A DNA stretch of 64,000 nt from Nostoc sp. FACHB-152 (GCF_014697475.1 NZ_JACJRV010000011.1:92755-156754), one strand, 5' to 3'; shown: positions 1 through 9,552, numbered from the stretch's first letter. The notes: generated by a model not told the origin, from the sequence alone. Program-made: numbers and translations.

Positions 1-352
1 TATCATATATAGTTTCATTCGCCCCCAAGTAATCAGCCAAAGTTAGCTTCCAGTCTAAACGATAAATAGGCGATCGCTCTTTCACATAAATGTGATAACG
101 GATCAGGCGACTAGCTAAAGTGTTAGTTTCCGCTACTTTCCCATTTTCGTTGCTAATGTACTTGTTTTCTTTGGGCAGGTTGGGCAATTGCTCATAAACT
201 TGCTGCCAAACATCCAATGGACTAATTCTTTGAGCAACAGCAGGCTGAATACCAAATAAAATAGGGCTGGTGAATTTACTTGTGTTTATACTCACAACCA
301 GCCCAGTCACTATTAAAGCAATGATTAATGCTGAATTAAATTTTGCAAGCAT
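1..352 (-). CDS. Secreted hypothetical protein, 3' end outside the window
   Basis: The frame runs from an ATG at 350-352 leftwards to the window edge without a stop, so only about the first 117 residues are visible. Translation starts MLAKFNSALIIALIVTGLVV, a typical signal peptide core, and a likely cleavage site follows the motif QPAVAQ at about residues 37-42. The mature part contains ISPLDVWQQVYEQLPNLP and later LIRYHIYVKERSPIYRLDWKL, which I do not recognise as a named domain. It is probably an exported or periplasmic protein. The start is supported by the signal peptide and by a MITE-like element just upstream (409-583), which would lie in its 5' region. Confidence 0.75.
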   Translation of the reverse strand, partial: MLAKFNSALIIALIVTGLVVSINTSKFTSPILFGIQPAVAQRISPLDVWQQVYEQLPNLPKENKYISNENGKVAETNTLASRLIRYHIYVKERSPIYRLDWKLTLADYLGANETIYD

Positions 353-408
353 CAGCTGAATAATTGATGAAAGCAGACTTGTTTGTTTTTTTGATAGTAA
401 TAATTCTG

Positions 409-583
409 AGAGGATGTTTTAAAAGTATTGGGCGAATATAATTCGCTACTACACAAACTAAGTCCGCCTGCGCGGACTAACAGAAAATTAAGGTTTTTAA
501 CCCGCACTGGCGGGTTTTTCCTGTGTAGCCGCGATTTTTAATCGCCGAGGCTAGTATTAATTTAGACTTTCCAAACATCCTCT
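409..583. mobile_element. MITE-like element with terminal inverted repeats
   Basis: An 11-bp perfect terminal inverted repeat is present: AGAGGATGTTT at 409-419 and AAACATCCTCT at 573-583. It extends inwards imperfectly, with ACTTTNN next to the right end matching the left. The interior is a chain of short palindromes: GCGAATATAATTCGC, AGTCCGCCTGCGCGGACT, ACCCGCACTGGCGGGT and GCGATTTTTAATCGC. It has no coding capacity. Size (about 175 bp), paired ends and nested stems fit a non-autonomous miniature element of cyanobacteria. I could not define a target-site duplication. Confidence 0.7.
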
Positions 584-640
584 GAGATGAAGGTGCAATC
601 TGAATACTCCTGTATTCAGCACTTCACCCCAGCACTACTG

Positions 641-877
641 TTAGATTTCGCCAATAATTTCTGGCTGAGTCAGTTCATCAGACATTTCGATGATTGCCCG
701 TAAAACAGGCTTCATCATCATATCTTCTGAGCTTTCAAAATCTTCATAACGCCGACGCTTGGCACGATTTGCCACCTGAACCGTAATGCGGTAGCGATTC
801 GAGGCTGCACTAATTAAATCCTCGGCACGGTGCATAATTTGAGATTGGGTTGTCTCGAACTTGGAACGCTTGAGCAT
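641..877 (-). CDS. rpoZ: DNA-directed RNA polymerase omega subunit
   Basis: This 78-residue protein has the size and sequence of cyanobacterial RpoZ, the small subunit that assists assembly and stability of RNA polymerase around beta'. The motif [18 protein letters not shown] (residues 15-32) matches the conserved omega core helix, followed by [11 protein letters not shown]. The acidic and Met-rich segment and the C-terminal [11 protein letters not shown] are typical of the cyanobacterial form. It is transcribed alone, away from the divergent FAS1 gene. The ATG at 875-877 gives the usual family length. Confidence 0.93.
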   Translation of the reverse strand: MLKRSKFETTQSQIMHRAEDLISAASNRYRITVQVANRAKRRRYEDFESSEDMMMKPVLRAIIEMSDELTQPEIIGEI

Positions 878-1037
878 AATTAATGGTTCTTGGGGACATT
901 CCCCAGTTTAGCAGTACTAGACTAGATACGGCTCTGTATATATAATTCTCAGCGACCTCTCTGTTGATAGAGGTTGATAGTTTTGTATCAATTTATAACT
1001 AGTTTGTAAGACTACCTTAATATCATTATTCAAATTC

Positions 1038-1457
1038 ATGGCTAATCTTTTGGAAACTGCTGTTAATGCAGGCAATTTCAAGACTCTAATAGAAGCAGCT
1101 AAGGCTGCACAAATCATAGATACTCTTCAAAGCCCTAATATTTTTACAGTTTTTGCACCTACGGATGAGGCTTTTGCCCAACTACCAGAGGGAACATTAG
1201 ATGAACTGCTGCAAGATACTGCCAAATTGAAGAAAATTGTTAGCTATCATGTTGCTTTTGGCGATGTCAGATCTGATGACTTAGTGCAAATTACAGAAGC
1301 GGAGACTCTGGAGGGATCTGTTTTAGCAATTGAGTCTGCTAACGGGAATATTAAGGTGAATGATGCCAATGTTCTAAAAACAGATATTTTGGCAGACAAT
1401 GGTGTAATTCATGTGATTGATGCAGTCCTCATACCTGCAATGGTTGCTGGACATTAA
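1038..1457 (+). CDS. Fasciclin (FAS1) domain protein
   Basis: This 139-residue protein is a single FAS1 domain. The H1 box TVFAPTDEAFAQLP is at about residues 37-50 and the H2 box GVIHVIDAVLIPA near the C-terminus. FAS1 domains mediate adhesion or ligand binding. Single-domain cyanobacterial copies are common and their roles mostly unknown. There is no signal peptide (it begins MANLLETAVNAGNFKTL), so it is either cytoplasmic or exported by another route. It is divergent from rpoZ, with about 160 bp of shared upstream region. The family call is firm; the function is not. Confidence 0.9.
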   Translation: MANLLETAVNAGNFKTLIEAAKAAQIIDTLQSPNIFTVFAPTDEAFAQLPEGTLDELLQDTAKLKKIVSYHVAFGDVRSDDLVQITEAETLEGSVLAIESANGNIKVNDANVLKTDILADNGVIHVIDAVLIPAMVAGH

Positions 1458-1566
1458 CAAAATAGGGGAGTAGGGAGTAGAGAATACACAAAAATAACGT
1501 TAAATCCCTCACTCCCTAGCACCCAATCTCAACAACTCTTTGTGCTTAAGTCCTAGATGGTTTTCC

Positions 1567-3024
1567 TCAACCCAAAATGCACCCAGTCCGTGGAGGAACA
1601 GTTAGAGAAAGTTGTTTAGTTTCTCCATCGTGATTCCAGTCCAATTCTGCGTAGCCAAATAAAAGCTTGCTGGGTTGAGTTTGCAAACGAGTAATGTCTA
1701 TATTTCCTTTAACTGATGCTGTTCCAGTATTAACAGCAATAATTAATTCTTCTGTGCCTAAGGTGCGTGCAAAAACGTAAAGTGTTCCTTGGGCATACAA
1801 AACGTGATATTCGCCTGTACGCAAAGCTGGATAGGTATGGCGAATTTCTATTAGTTGGCGGTGAGTTTTAAGAATTTCTCTGTCCCAATTAGCTTCTAAG
1901 GGAAAGCCGCGTCGGGAGTCAGGATCTATTGCACCTGGTAAACCGACTTCATCACCATAATAAATACTTGGCGCACCAGGATAGGTAAGTAAAAGTAGAG
2001 TTGATAATTCTACGCTGGCTTGATCGCCGCCGGCAATACTCATCAAACGTGCGGTATCGTGACTAGCAAGTAAGTTGAGTTGAGTTAGCTGAATGTCCCA
2101 AGGGTAAAATTGCAGTAGTTCTTGGATTTTAGCGGCGTACTCGGCAGCAAATAAAGGTGGATAAGGTTGATAGTCACGGCTTTGGACTTGTTCTAAGACT
2201 ACGCGATCGCCTGCGGTAAAAGCAATTGTCGGCCCAGCAAATAAATAATTCATTACGCCGTCAAATTGTGTCCCATCCAACCACTCGCGCGAATCTCCCC
2301 ACACTTCGCCCACAATATAAGCTTCGGGGTTAATGGCTTTGACGCGATCGCGGAATTCTTGCCAAAAACCAGGAGTTTTAATTTCAAATGGCACATCTAA
2401 CCGCCAACCATCAATGCCGAGTTTAATCCAATACTCAGCAATTTCCATGATGTATTCTCTAACCTCTGGGTTGTCGTGGTTAAAGACTGGTAAAGCCCGA
2501 TTATCTGCCCAACCCTCGTAATTAGCCGGGTACTCACCGTTATAAGGAGAAAGCGGCCAAGCGTGAATTTTAAACCAATTTACCCAAGGTGATTGTGGGC
2601 CATTTTCCAAAACATCATGGAAAAAGAAAAACCCGCGACTCGAATGATTAAATACCCCATCCAAAACTACTTTAATATTCTTTTGGTGGGCAGCTTCTAG
2701 CAATTCTTTGAAGGCTTCATTTCCTCCCAGCAAAGGATCGACTTGATAGTAATCGTGAGTGTGATAGCGATGATTACTAGCCGATTGAAATATGGGCGTG
2801 AAATAAATGGCGTTAATTCCTAAACTCTGGATGTAGTCTAATCCTTCAATAATGCCCCATAAATCACCGCCTTTGTAACCTTGGAGTGTGGGCATTGCTT
2901 CCCAATCTTCCCAACGGGCTTCATGTAGCAACCGTTTGTGGGGCTGTTTGCTTCTGGCAAAGCGGTCTGGAAAGATTTGGTAGAAAACGGCGTGCTTCAC
3001 CCAGTCTGGTGTTTGAATTTGCAT
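1567..3024 (-). CDS. GH13 alpha-amylase family glycosidase
   Basis: The 485-residue protein is a full GH13 catalytic barrel. Conserved region I is DGVFNHSS (122-129). Region II is GIDGWRLDV, with nucleophile D210. Region III is YIVGEVWG, with acid/base E240. Region IV is LLASHDTARL, with stabiliser D323. The sequence TPIFQSASNHRYHTHDYY (76-93) is characteristic of the neopullulanase/cyclomaltodextrinase branch, yet the N-terminal CBM34 domain of those enzymes (about 580 residues) is missing. There is no signal peptide, so it probably acts on intracellular alpha-glucans or maltooligosaccharides. glgC lies 3 kb away but on the other strand. Exact substrate is not determinable here. Confidence 0.9.
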   Translation of the reverse strand: MQIQTPDWVKHAVFYQIFPDRFARSKQPHKRLLHEARWEDWEAMPTLQGYKGGDLWGIIEGLDYIQSLGINAIYFTPIFQSASNHRYHTHDYYQVDPLLGGNEAFKELLEAAHQKNIKVVLDGVFNHSSRGFFFFHDVLENGPQSPWVNWFKIHAWPLSPYNGEYPANYEGWADNRALPVFNHDNPEVREYIMEIAEYWIKLGIDGWRLDVPFEIKTPGFWQEFRDRVKAINPEAYIVGEVWGDSREWLDGTQFDGVMNYLFAGPTIAFTAGDRVVLEQVQSRDYQPYPPLFAAEYAAKIQELLQFYPWDIQLTQLNLLASHDTARLMSIAGGDQASVELSTLLLLTYPGAPSIYYGDEVGLPGAIDPDSRRGFPLEANWDREILKTHRQLIEIRHTYPALRTGEYHVLYAQGTLYVFARTLGTEELIIAVNTGTASVKGNIDITRLQTQPSKLLFGYAELDWNHDGETKQLSLTVPPRTGCILG

Positions 3025-3806
3025 GGGTAGTTATTTCTGTACCTTCACGAGAGATTGTTGCAAATAGTTAACCAATTATGTCTCTCACTTGTGATGGAAA
3101 ATAGCTAACTGAAGTATGAAGTATCAAGTATGAAGTTTGAAATTAGGCTAGTTATTCAGGAGCGGGATTGTCATGAAAAATTCTTATATAGGAATCCGGT
3201 TTGATATCTGAAATTATTTGTGTAGTTAGGCAATAGGGTTATAGAAGATTAAAGGGTACGGAGTTTTATTCAAAAATCAAATAGGAGTCCCATACATCTT
3301 TTTTGGTTAACGGTCAAGAGTTATATCTTTAACTGAGTTTTTACTAAAGTATTTAGATATTTTAGTAATATATAAAAATTTTATATATTAACTATTACTA
3401 ATTTTCTTTATCTTCTATTGCTTTATATCTCTTAATTTTTCTCTGTTTAACTTTTCCGTAATCTTTTGAAATATGGTTGAATTACTAAAAAACATTTTTT
3501 AAAAAGCAGTTAATCTGGATTCTAATTACCGATCGCTGCCGAAAATGAGCAGGATGAAATTTCTTGCCAGAAGGTGGTTTTTTTAGCTAAAAAAACTTAT
3601 TAGAACTAGTCACAGATGAAAAACTGAATATCAAATATTTTAAAAGACATAATTATATTTATGGCTATCGATTAAAACTATAGATATCCGGATTTTTCGC
3701 AAGTGGCAAACCCATAAAAATCAGCTATAACTTACGAATCTAGCATGACTTATCTTGCCAAAAAAATTACTTGTTTTGAACCGAAAAAATAAAGGTAGAA
3801 GCCAAA
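3025..3806. other. AT-rich intergenic region, no gene seen
   Basis: About 780 bp between the GH13 gene and the protease contain no convincing reading frame. A short tandem repeat of the GAAGTATGAAG type lies at about 3110-3140. A perfect 20-bp palindrome, GTTTTTTTAGCTAAAAAAAC, is at 3577-3596. The right half probably holds the protease promoter, but no clear -35/-10 pair was found. Confidence 0.6.
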
Positions 3807-5534
3807 ATGAGACACGAAAAATTTTCTCCAGGGTTGCTGTTGGCAGTTCAAGATTATGTACATGAAGGCTTAGAGGCTTTAATGACACACAAGCGATCGC
3901 TTGGTATCATGGCTTCCAAAAGTATTGTCAAACCTACCAAGAGTCTGGTTTTTATCTACTGTGACGATAACGCAGACTTAAGCCACCTAGCACAATACGG
4001 CATAGAAGTTAATCAAAATACAGGTAATGTACGGACAGCTTTCCTTCCCATTGACAGTTTAGATGCCTTATCAGAAGAACCTGACATCCAGAGGATTAAG
4101 CCATCGCGCAAACTAAAACTGCGGATGGATGTTGCCTGCCAAGCAGTAAAGTTACCAGAATTTAAGAACAAAACTGGACTAACTGGTAAAGGTGTCATCA
4201 TCGGAATTGTTGATAGTGGTATCGACCCAAAACATCCTGCTTTCGCTGGGCGGATTTTACGGTTATGGGATCAAACTCTGCCAGGGCCAGGAGTCAAAGA
4301 AGGTGCTTATGGGGCGGAATTAACAGATTCTTTATTGAGTGTTTCTCAAGATACTGACGGACATGGTACTCACGTTGCAGGTATCGCGTCTGGTGCTGAT
4401 TCTACCTATGGTGGTGTCGCACCAGACGCAGAATTAATCATTATCAAATCTGACTTACAAGATGCCCACATTGCTGATGCTGTCCGCTACATTTTCAGAA
4501 TAGCGAGTGAGTTAGGAAGGCCAGCAGTGGTAAATCTCAGCATAGGTGGACACGCCGATGCCCACGATGGTACAGACTCCCTATCTAAAGTTATTGACTC
4601 CGAAACTGGCCCTGGCAAAATTGTGTGCTGTGCAGCAGGTAACGAAGGTAACGACAATATTCATGGTCAAGCCAAAATAGCCAGTGGGCGGATGAAGGGA
4701 ATACGCTTTAATGTACCGCTTAGTCAAGTAAACATTGTCTGGATGAATGCTTGGTATTCCAAAGACAGCCAATTAGAAGTTTCTTTACGCAGCCCTAACG
4801 GGTTTGTAACTCCCTTTCAAAAAATTATTACTGACGGAAACCCAGCAGTAGATCATCAACTCCCCGATGCACGGGTGCAAATTGTCACACCAAAGCCAGA
4901 CGCTGCCAACGGTGATCATAATTTCTTTGTGCAGATTCGGGGTAATGGCCCATCGCCAGTTATGGGAGGTATTTGGCAGCTACGAGTACGCAATACATCT
5001 TCCCAGGATACCCGGTTAGATGTATGGATGCTAGAAGATACTTGCTCAGTCTTGTTTACAGGTACTAGTGTGAAAGATGCTGTAAAAATTGGTGCGCCCG
5101 GATGTGCCAGCAGTGCAGTCACAGTTGCCGCCTACACGACTAAATGTAAGTACACAGATATTGATAGCCAAGTGCGAGAGATGGGCATGGAAGCCAACTG
5201 TATTTCTGAGTTTAGTAGTGAAGGGCCACTGCGAAATGATGTGCAGAAGCCAGATGTTGCGGCACCAGGCGCGATGGTTGTTTCGGCACTTTCTTCTAAT
5301 GCCAATTGTGACCGTTCAATGACGGTTAATTCTAAATTTATGGCGATGGCTGGCAGTAGTATGGCAACACCTTTTGTTACAGGAATAGTTGCATTATTAT
5401 TGCAGCGCGATCGCAATTTAGATCCCACAGCAGTTAAAGAGATACTCCGCAAAAACAGTTCTATTCCAGGCAAACCAGCCGGAACCTTTGATAATAAATG
5501 GGGCTATGGATTGATTAATACCGAAAATCTGTAA
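3807..5534 (+). CDS. Subtilisin-like serine protease (S8 family)
   Basis: The 575-residue protein has the complete S8 catalytic set: D136 in GIVDSGID, H186 in DGHGTHVAGI, oxyanion N279 in CCAAGNEGN and S518 in AGSSMATP. Residues 44-106 resemble an I9-type inhibitory prodomain ending LSEEPDIQRIKPSRKLKL. An insert of roughly 130 residues (290-420) separates the Asn and Ser regions, as in Csp-type and related bacterial subtilases. No classical signal peptide is visible, so it may act inside the cell or be exported by a non-Sec route. The next gene encodes a small homologue of the prodomain. The ATG at 3807 is 13 bp after an AAAGGTAG ribosome-binding site. Confidence 0.93.
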   Translation: MRHEKFSPGLLLAVQDYVHEGLEALMTHKRSLGIMASKSIVKPTKSLVFIYCDDNADLSHLAQYGIEVNQNTGNVRTAFLPIDSLDALSEEPDIQRIKPSRKLKLRMDVACQAVKLPEFKNKTGLTGKGVIIGIVDSGIDPKHPAFAGRILRLWDQTLPGPGVKEGAYGAELTDSLLSVSQDTDGHGTHVAGIASGADSTYGGVAPDAELIIIKSDLQDAHIADAVRYIFRIASELGRPAVVNLSIGGHADAHDGTDSLSKVIDSETGPGKIVCCAAGNEGNDNIHGQAKIASGRMKGIRFNVPLSQVNIVWMNAWYSKDSQLEVSLRSPNGFVTPFQKIITDGNPAVDHQLPDARVQIVTPKPDAANGDHNFFVQIRGNGPSPVMGGIWQLRVRNTSSQDTRLDVWMLEDTCSVLFTGTSVKDAVKIGAPGCASSAVTVAAYTTKCKYTDIDSQVREMGMEANCISEFSSEGPLRNDVQKPDVAAPGAMVVSALSSNANCDRSMTVNSKFMAMAGSSMATPFVTGIVALLLQRDRNLDPTAVKEILRKNSSIPGKPAGTFDNKWGYGLINTENL

Positions 5535-5653
5535 TAAGTCAGATAAATTCTTGTATCACTTATGTATAAGGGTAGGTAATCAAAATCTAAAAATTTGATA
5601 ACTTAATGTTAGAGCAGTTAAAACTTGCCTACTCTTTTACTAAGGAAATAGTT

Positions 5654-5950
5654 ATGAACTATCAGAAGTTAGGTGCAGCCCTGGCGACGGCACTCAATGA
5701 TGTTCAAGACCCAGCAACACCGAGTTTAACTGTATTTATACATACTGAACCTATTTCAGATGCGGCGATCGCAGTTTTACAAAGTGTTGGTGTTAGTGAT
5801 GTGACTAAAGATAAAGATATCTTTACCACCACATTATCAGCAAATGCAATTTCGCAATTGTCAGAAGAACCTTGGGTAAAATTATTACAACTATCACAAC
5901 AGTTACGTTTAGTGAATGGCGGAAAAAAAATGCAGAGTTTTACAATTTAA
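5654..5950 (+). CDS. Stand-alone protease-prodomain-like small protein
   Basis: This 98-residue protein starts at an ATG preceded by TAAGGAAATAG, a good ribosome-binding site; a longer frame from 5606 lacks one. Residues 22-87 align by eye with the prodomain of the upstream protease. Both have an SL-[V/T]-x-F-I strand, a V/I-x-V-[T/N] turn and an identical LSEEP motif followed by a basic or polar tail. The N-termini also correspond (MNYQKLG versus MRHEKFS). Small I9-like proteins in other organisms inhibit their protease, so a cognate inhibitor or folding helper is a reasonable inference. It is 120 bp downstream of the protease and probably co-transcribed. Confidence 0.8.
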   Translation: MNYQKLGAALATALNDVQDPATPSLTVFIHTEPISDAAIAVLQSVGVSDVTKDKDIFTTTLSANAISQLSEEPWVKLLQLSQQLRLVNGGKKMQSFTI

Positions 5951-6257
5951 CAGCAAAGTAACGCAGAGTCAGCGCAGAGAAATGCAGATTAGATAACACA
6001 TTGATGCTATTTTTAAGGTTAACTTTATATTAAAAAATTAGCATCTGAGAAAGTTAGTATTAATCAGCGCAGTACTAGCGATCGCCTCGTGATTCTGATA
6101 ATACAAATGTTCTATATTTGCCGCTCAAGGCAAATATTATCTATCACCAGTAAGAATTTCAAAAATCATCCTTGAGAATATTCGATCCCCCCTTATCAGA
6201 GGCTACATACAGTCCTAAACTTAAGGTGAGAGTTGAAAGGCAGTCGGGAGAAATTTT
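5951..6257. other. glgC upstream region with repeat and hairpin
   Basis: The region starts with a fragment of a common cyanobacterial spacer repeat (AACGCAGAGTCAGCGCAGAG) and a HIP1 site. At 6114-6137 is a 9-bp inverted repeat, ATATTTGCC-N6-GGCAAATAT, about 120 bp before the glgC start. This could be an operator or a hairpin in the leader. No gene was seen. Confidence 0.5.
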
Positions 6258-7547
6258 GTGAAAAAAGTTTTAGCAATCATTCTCGGTGGTGGCGCAGGCA
6301 CCCGCCTTTATCCTTTAACGAAACTCCGGGCAAAACCAGCAGTACCTGTGGCGGGGAAGTACCGTTTAATCGATATCCCTGTCAGTAACTGTATAAATTC
6401 GGAAATTTTTAAAATCTACGTCCTGACACAATTCAACTCAGCTTCTCTGAACCGTCACATCGCACGTACCTACAACTTTACTGGATTTAGCGAAGGGTTT
6501 GTGGAAGTGTTAGCTGCACAACAAACTCCAGAAAACCCCAACTGGTTCCAAGGTACAGCCGATGCTGTGCGTCAGTACATCTGGCTGTTGGAAGAATGGG
6601 ATGTAGATGAGTATCTGATTCTCTCAGGGGATCATCTTTACCGGATGGATTACCGTCAATTCATCCAACGCCATAGAGAAACCAATGCTGATATTACTCT
6701 CTCAGTAATCCCTATTGACGATCGCCGGGCTTCTGACTTTGGCTTGATGAAAATTAATGATCAAGGTAGAGTTATTGACTTTAGCGAAAAGCCCAAAGGT
6801 GAAGCCCTCAAGAAAATGCAGGTTGATACCACTGTCTTGGGTTTAGATAAAGAACAAGCCCAACAACAGCCATACATCGCCTCAATGGGGATTTACGTCT
6901 TCAAAAGAGAAGTTTTGATCAAGTTGTTGCGGGAAAAACTAGAAAGGACTGATTTTGGTAAAGAAATTATTCCTGATGCAGCCGAAGATTACAACATTCA
7001 AGCCTACTTATTTGATGACTACTGGGAAGATATCGGGACAATTGACGCATTTTACCATGCCAATTTAGCCTTGACCCAGCAGCCGCAGCCACCTTTTAGC
7101 TTCTACGATGAAGAAGCACCAATTTACACCCGTCCGCGTTATCTACCGCCCACTAAGTTACTAGATTGCCACGTCACCGAATCCATTATTGGTGAAGGCT
7201 GTATTTTGAAAAACTGCCGCATTCAACATTCAGTGTTGGGAGTGCGATCGCGGATTGAATCGGGCTGTATCATCGAAGAATCGTTGCTCATGGGTGCAGA
7301 TTTTTATCATGCTTCCGTTGAGAGTCATGGCAAAATTAACGAAGATAAAATTGGTATAGGCATTGGTAGAGATAGTGTGATTCGTCGGGCGATCATTGAT
7401 AAAAATGCTTGCATCGGTAATGATGTGAAAATTATCAATAAAGATAACGTCCAAGAAGCTGACCGCGAAAACCAAGGCTTTTACATCCGTAGCGGTATTG
7501 TAGTTGTCTTGAAAAATGCCGTCATTCGCGATGGAACGATAATTTAG
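6258..7547 (+). CDS. glgC: Glucose-1-phosphate adenylyltransferase
   Basis: GlgC makes ADP-glucose, the committed step of glycogen synthesis, and in cyanobacteria is activated by 3-phosphoglycerate and inhibited by phosphate. The 429 residues are the usual cyanobacterial length. The nucleotide-binding signature [12 protein letters not shown] is at residues 10-21, followed by [20 protein letters not shown] (99-104) and [10 protein letters not shown] (123-132) belong to the catalytic site. The C-terminal half is a left-handed beta-helix with [22 protein letters not shown], where the allosteric lysines lie. The start is GTG, preceded by CGGGAGAAAT. Confidence 0.97.
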   Translation: MKKVLAIILGGGAGTRLYPLTKLRAKPAVPVAGKYRLIDIPVSNCINSEIFKIYVLTQFNSASLNRHIARTYNFTGFSEGFVEVLAAQQTPENPNWFQGTADAVRQYIWLLEEWDVDEYLILSGDHLYRMDYRQFIQRHRETNADITLSVIPIDDRRASDFGLMKINDQGRVIDFSEKPKGEALKKMQVDTTVLGLDKEQAQQQPYIASMGIYVFKREVLIKLLREKLERTDFGKEIIPDAAEDYNIQAYLFDDYWEDIGTIDAFYHANLALTQQPQPPFSFYDEEAPIYTRPRYLPPTKLLDCHVTESIIGEGCILKNCRIQHSVLGVRSRIESGCIIEESLLMGADFYHASVESHGKINEDKIGIGIGRDSVIRRAIIDKNACIGNDVKIINKDNVQEADRENQGFYIRSGIVVVLKNAVIRDGTII

Positions 7548-7592
7548 TCATTGGTCATTGGCTAAAGACTATTGACCAATGACAATGGACAA

Positions 7593-8051
7593 ATGACTCA
7601 ACTACTATTGCTCATTGGTCTTCCCGGTAGCGGTAAGTCAACTTTGGCAAAACAGTTAATTGCTGAATGCCCCCAGATGCAGCTGATTTCTACAGATGCT
7701 ATCCGGGGGCAATTGTTTGGCGATGAAATAATTCAAGGGCCGTGGTTCCTAATTTGGCAAGAACTTGAAAGACAACTTCAGCAAGCAGTGACAGCAAATA
7801 CATCAGCTATTTTTGATGCTACTAATGCGCGAAGATGCGATCGCCGCGAACTCATTACCTTAGGGCGTGACTTAGGCTTCACTCAAATTACAGGAATTTG
7901 GCTGACTACTCCAGTTTGGCTATGTTTAGCACGAAATAAACGCCGCACCCGTAGAGTTCCCGAAGAAGTTATCTTACGGATGCATCGCCACCTGCGGGAT
8001 GCGCCACCAAGCTTAAATGAAGGATTCGACGGTTTGATTAAGTTAGGGTAA
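7593..8051 (+). CDS. P-loop nucleotide kinase-like ATPase
   Basis: The protein has about 152 residues from the ATG at 7593. A TTG start 21 bp earlier lies inside a dispersed tandem repeat and is less likely. A Walker A motif, GLPGSGKSTLAKQL, follows the first strand, then LISTDAIRGQLFGD, AIFDATNARRCDRRELI and a basic lid segment RNKRRTRRVPEEVILRM. This is the layout of polynucleotide kinase-like or zeta-toxin-like small kinases. Substrate is unknown. It follows glgC by only 45 bp, so read-through is possible. Confidence 0.85.
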   Translation: MTQLLLLIGLPGSGKSTLAKQLIAECPQMQLISTDAIRGQLFGDEIIQGPWFLIWQELERQLQQAVTANTSAIFDATNARRCDRRELITLGRDLGFTQITGIWLTTPVWLCLARNKRRTRRVPEEVILRMHRHLRDAPPSLNEGFDGLIKLG

Positions 8052-8481
8052 AAAGTCAAAAAGAAGGGTGTGGGGGGTTGGGTGTAGGGTGTTGGGAAAA
8101 CTAGTGTGAGCTTCTACTAATTAAAGACTGCCAAATCTTTGATAGTGACGGGGGCTTCCAGTTGGCTGCGGGGCAGGGTGTACAAAAATACATTTTTCTT
8201 TCTACCCACTACACCCCACACCCTGCACCCTACACCCTAGTTTCAGTCAATGGTCATTTGTTCTTCTCTCCCCCCTGCACCCCTGCCCCCCTCACTGCCC
8301 CCCTGCCATTTCCCAAAGTACGGAAATTTCCCTGGTGCATTGAGCAAGAACCACACTTGATTTTGTGTATTGTTTGTTAATTTAAAATCAGAATCTAATT
8401 GCTTGGCATTATACCTAGCAAAATATAAATCTCGCATCTTACAAAAAAAACTTAAAGTAAATTTCTACAGGAGGCTGGTAG
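8052..8481. repeat. G/C-skewed low-complexity spacer with inverted arms
   Basis: A G-rich arm at 8066-8096 (repeated GGGTGT and GGTTGGG units) is loosely complementary to a C-rich arm at 8205-8239 (CACACCCTGCACCCTACACC). A second C-run block lies at 8268-8312. Such blocks are common dispersed spacer repeats in Nostocales. The rest holds the upstream region of the dnaJ-like gene, with no other gene seen. Confidence 0.6.
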
Positions 8482-9495
8482 ATGGCTACAACCGACTTTA
8501 AAGACTATTACTCACTTTTGGGAGTTAGTAAAACTGCCAGTCCAGAGGAAATTAAACAAGCTTTTCGTAAACTAGCCCGGAAGTTTCACCCTGATGTCAA
8601 TCCCGGCAACAAGCAAGCAGAAGCGCGTTTTAAAGAAGTAAACGAAGCCTACGAAGTATTATCTGACCCAGATAAGCGCAAAAAATACGACCAATTTGGT
8701 CAATATTGGAAACAAGTTGGTCAAGGCTTCCCTGGCGGCGGTGCGGCTGGCGTTGATATGGGTGGCTTCGACTTCAGCCAATATGGCAGTTTTGATGAAT
8801 TTATTAATGAGTTGTTAGGCCGCTTTGGTGGTACGGCTGGCCCTCGCCCGACTGGTAGCCAAAACTACTCTTATCGTACTTCCACAGGTAGACCAGGTGG
8901 CGGTTTTGGCGGCTTTAATGATTTTGGCTTCCAAGATATGGGTGCAGGCGCGGGTGCTGCCCAAGATACAGAAGCGACAATTAGCTTGACTTTCTCGGAA
9001 GCGTTTGCTGGTGTGCAGAAGCGTTTCAGCTTAGGCAATGAAACAATAGATGTACGCATTCCGGCTGGTGCTAAACCCGGTTCTCGCTTGCGAGTGCGGG
9101 GCAAAGGACAAATTAACCCGATGACGCAACAACGGGGAGATTTATATTTAAAAGTTGAACTGCAACCCCACCCATTCTTTCAAATAGAAGGGGATAATTT
9201 GGTCTGTGAAGTGCCAATTACACCCGATGAAGCCACTTTAGGTGCTTCTATTGATGTGCCTACACCCGATGGCAATGTGAATGTTAAGCTGCCTGCGGGG
9301 GTACGTTCTGGGCAATCATTGCGTTTACGGGGCAAAGGCTGGCCTTTACCCAAAGGTGGACGTGGTGATCAGATGGTGAAAGTAGCGATCGCACCACCAA
9401 AAGAACTCAGCCAACAAGAACGCGAGTATTATGAGAAAATCAGGGCTATACGTACCTATAACCCCCGCAGTCATTTACAACAAGTGAAGTTATAA
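8482..9495 (+). CDS. DnaJ-type co-chaperone without zinc finger (CbpA-like)
   Basis: The 337-residue protein has a J domain at about residues 6-73 with the HPD signature in [10 protein letters not shown] Gly/Phe-rich linker (about 80-155) follows, then two C-terminal beta-sandwich domains beginning [20 protein letters not shown]. The CxxCxGxG zinc-binding repeats of DnaJ are absent, so this is a class II (CbpA/DnaJ2) co-chaperone that would stimulate DnaK. The start is well set by AGGAGG 9 bp upstream of the ATG. It stands alone. Confidence 0.93.
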   Translation: MATTDFKDYYSLLGVSKTASPEEIKQAFRKLARKFHPDVNPGNKQAEARFKEVNEAYEVLSDPDKRKKYDQFGQYWKQVGQGFPGGGAAGVDMGGFDFSQYGSFDEFINELLGRFGGTAGPRPTGSQNYSYRTSTGRPGGGFGGFNDFGFQDMGAGAGAAQDTEATISLTFSEAFAGVQKRFSLGNETIDVRIPAGAKPGSRLRVRGKGQINPMTQQRGDLYLKVELQPHPFFQIEGDNLVCEVPITPDEATLGASIDVPTPDGNVNVKLPAGVRSGQSLRLRGKGWPLPKGGRGDQMVKVAIAPPKELSQQEREYYEKIRAIRTYNPRSHLQQVKL

Positions 9496-9552
9496 TTCGT
9501 AATTCGTAATTCGTAATTTATAGTTCAAGATTTAATTACGAATTACGGAATT
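9494..9552. repeat. Tandem and inverted AATTCGT repeat
   Basis: Three head-to-tail copies of AATTCGT lie at about 9494-9518, and inverted copies ATTACGAATTACG lie at 9534-9548. The whole forms an imperfect hairpin between the convergent dnaJ-like and GST genes. It is a known type of short repeat in Nostocales spacers and may also help end transcription. Confidence 0.65.

Noticed and set aside
601..619. Hairpin TGAATAC-TCCT-GTATTCA downstream of rpoZ
   Set aside because: The stem is only 7 bp and no T-run follows on the rpoZ strand, so it is not called a terminator.
917..1117. Open frame of 66 codons, minus strand
   Set aside because: It overlaps the start of the FAS1 gene antisense and the rpoZ upstream region; composition shows no coding character.
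5132..5473. Long open frame antisense to the protease
   Set aside because: It is a shadow of the conserved protease C-terminal region, whose catalytic Ser lies in the other strand.
8162..8380. Open frame of 72 codons on the plus strand
   Set aside because: It runs through the C-rich low-complexity repeats and has no family-like sequence or ribosome-binding site.
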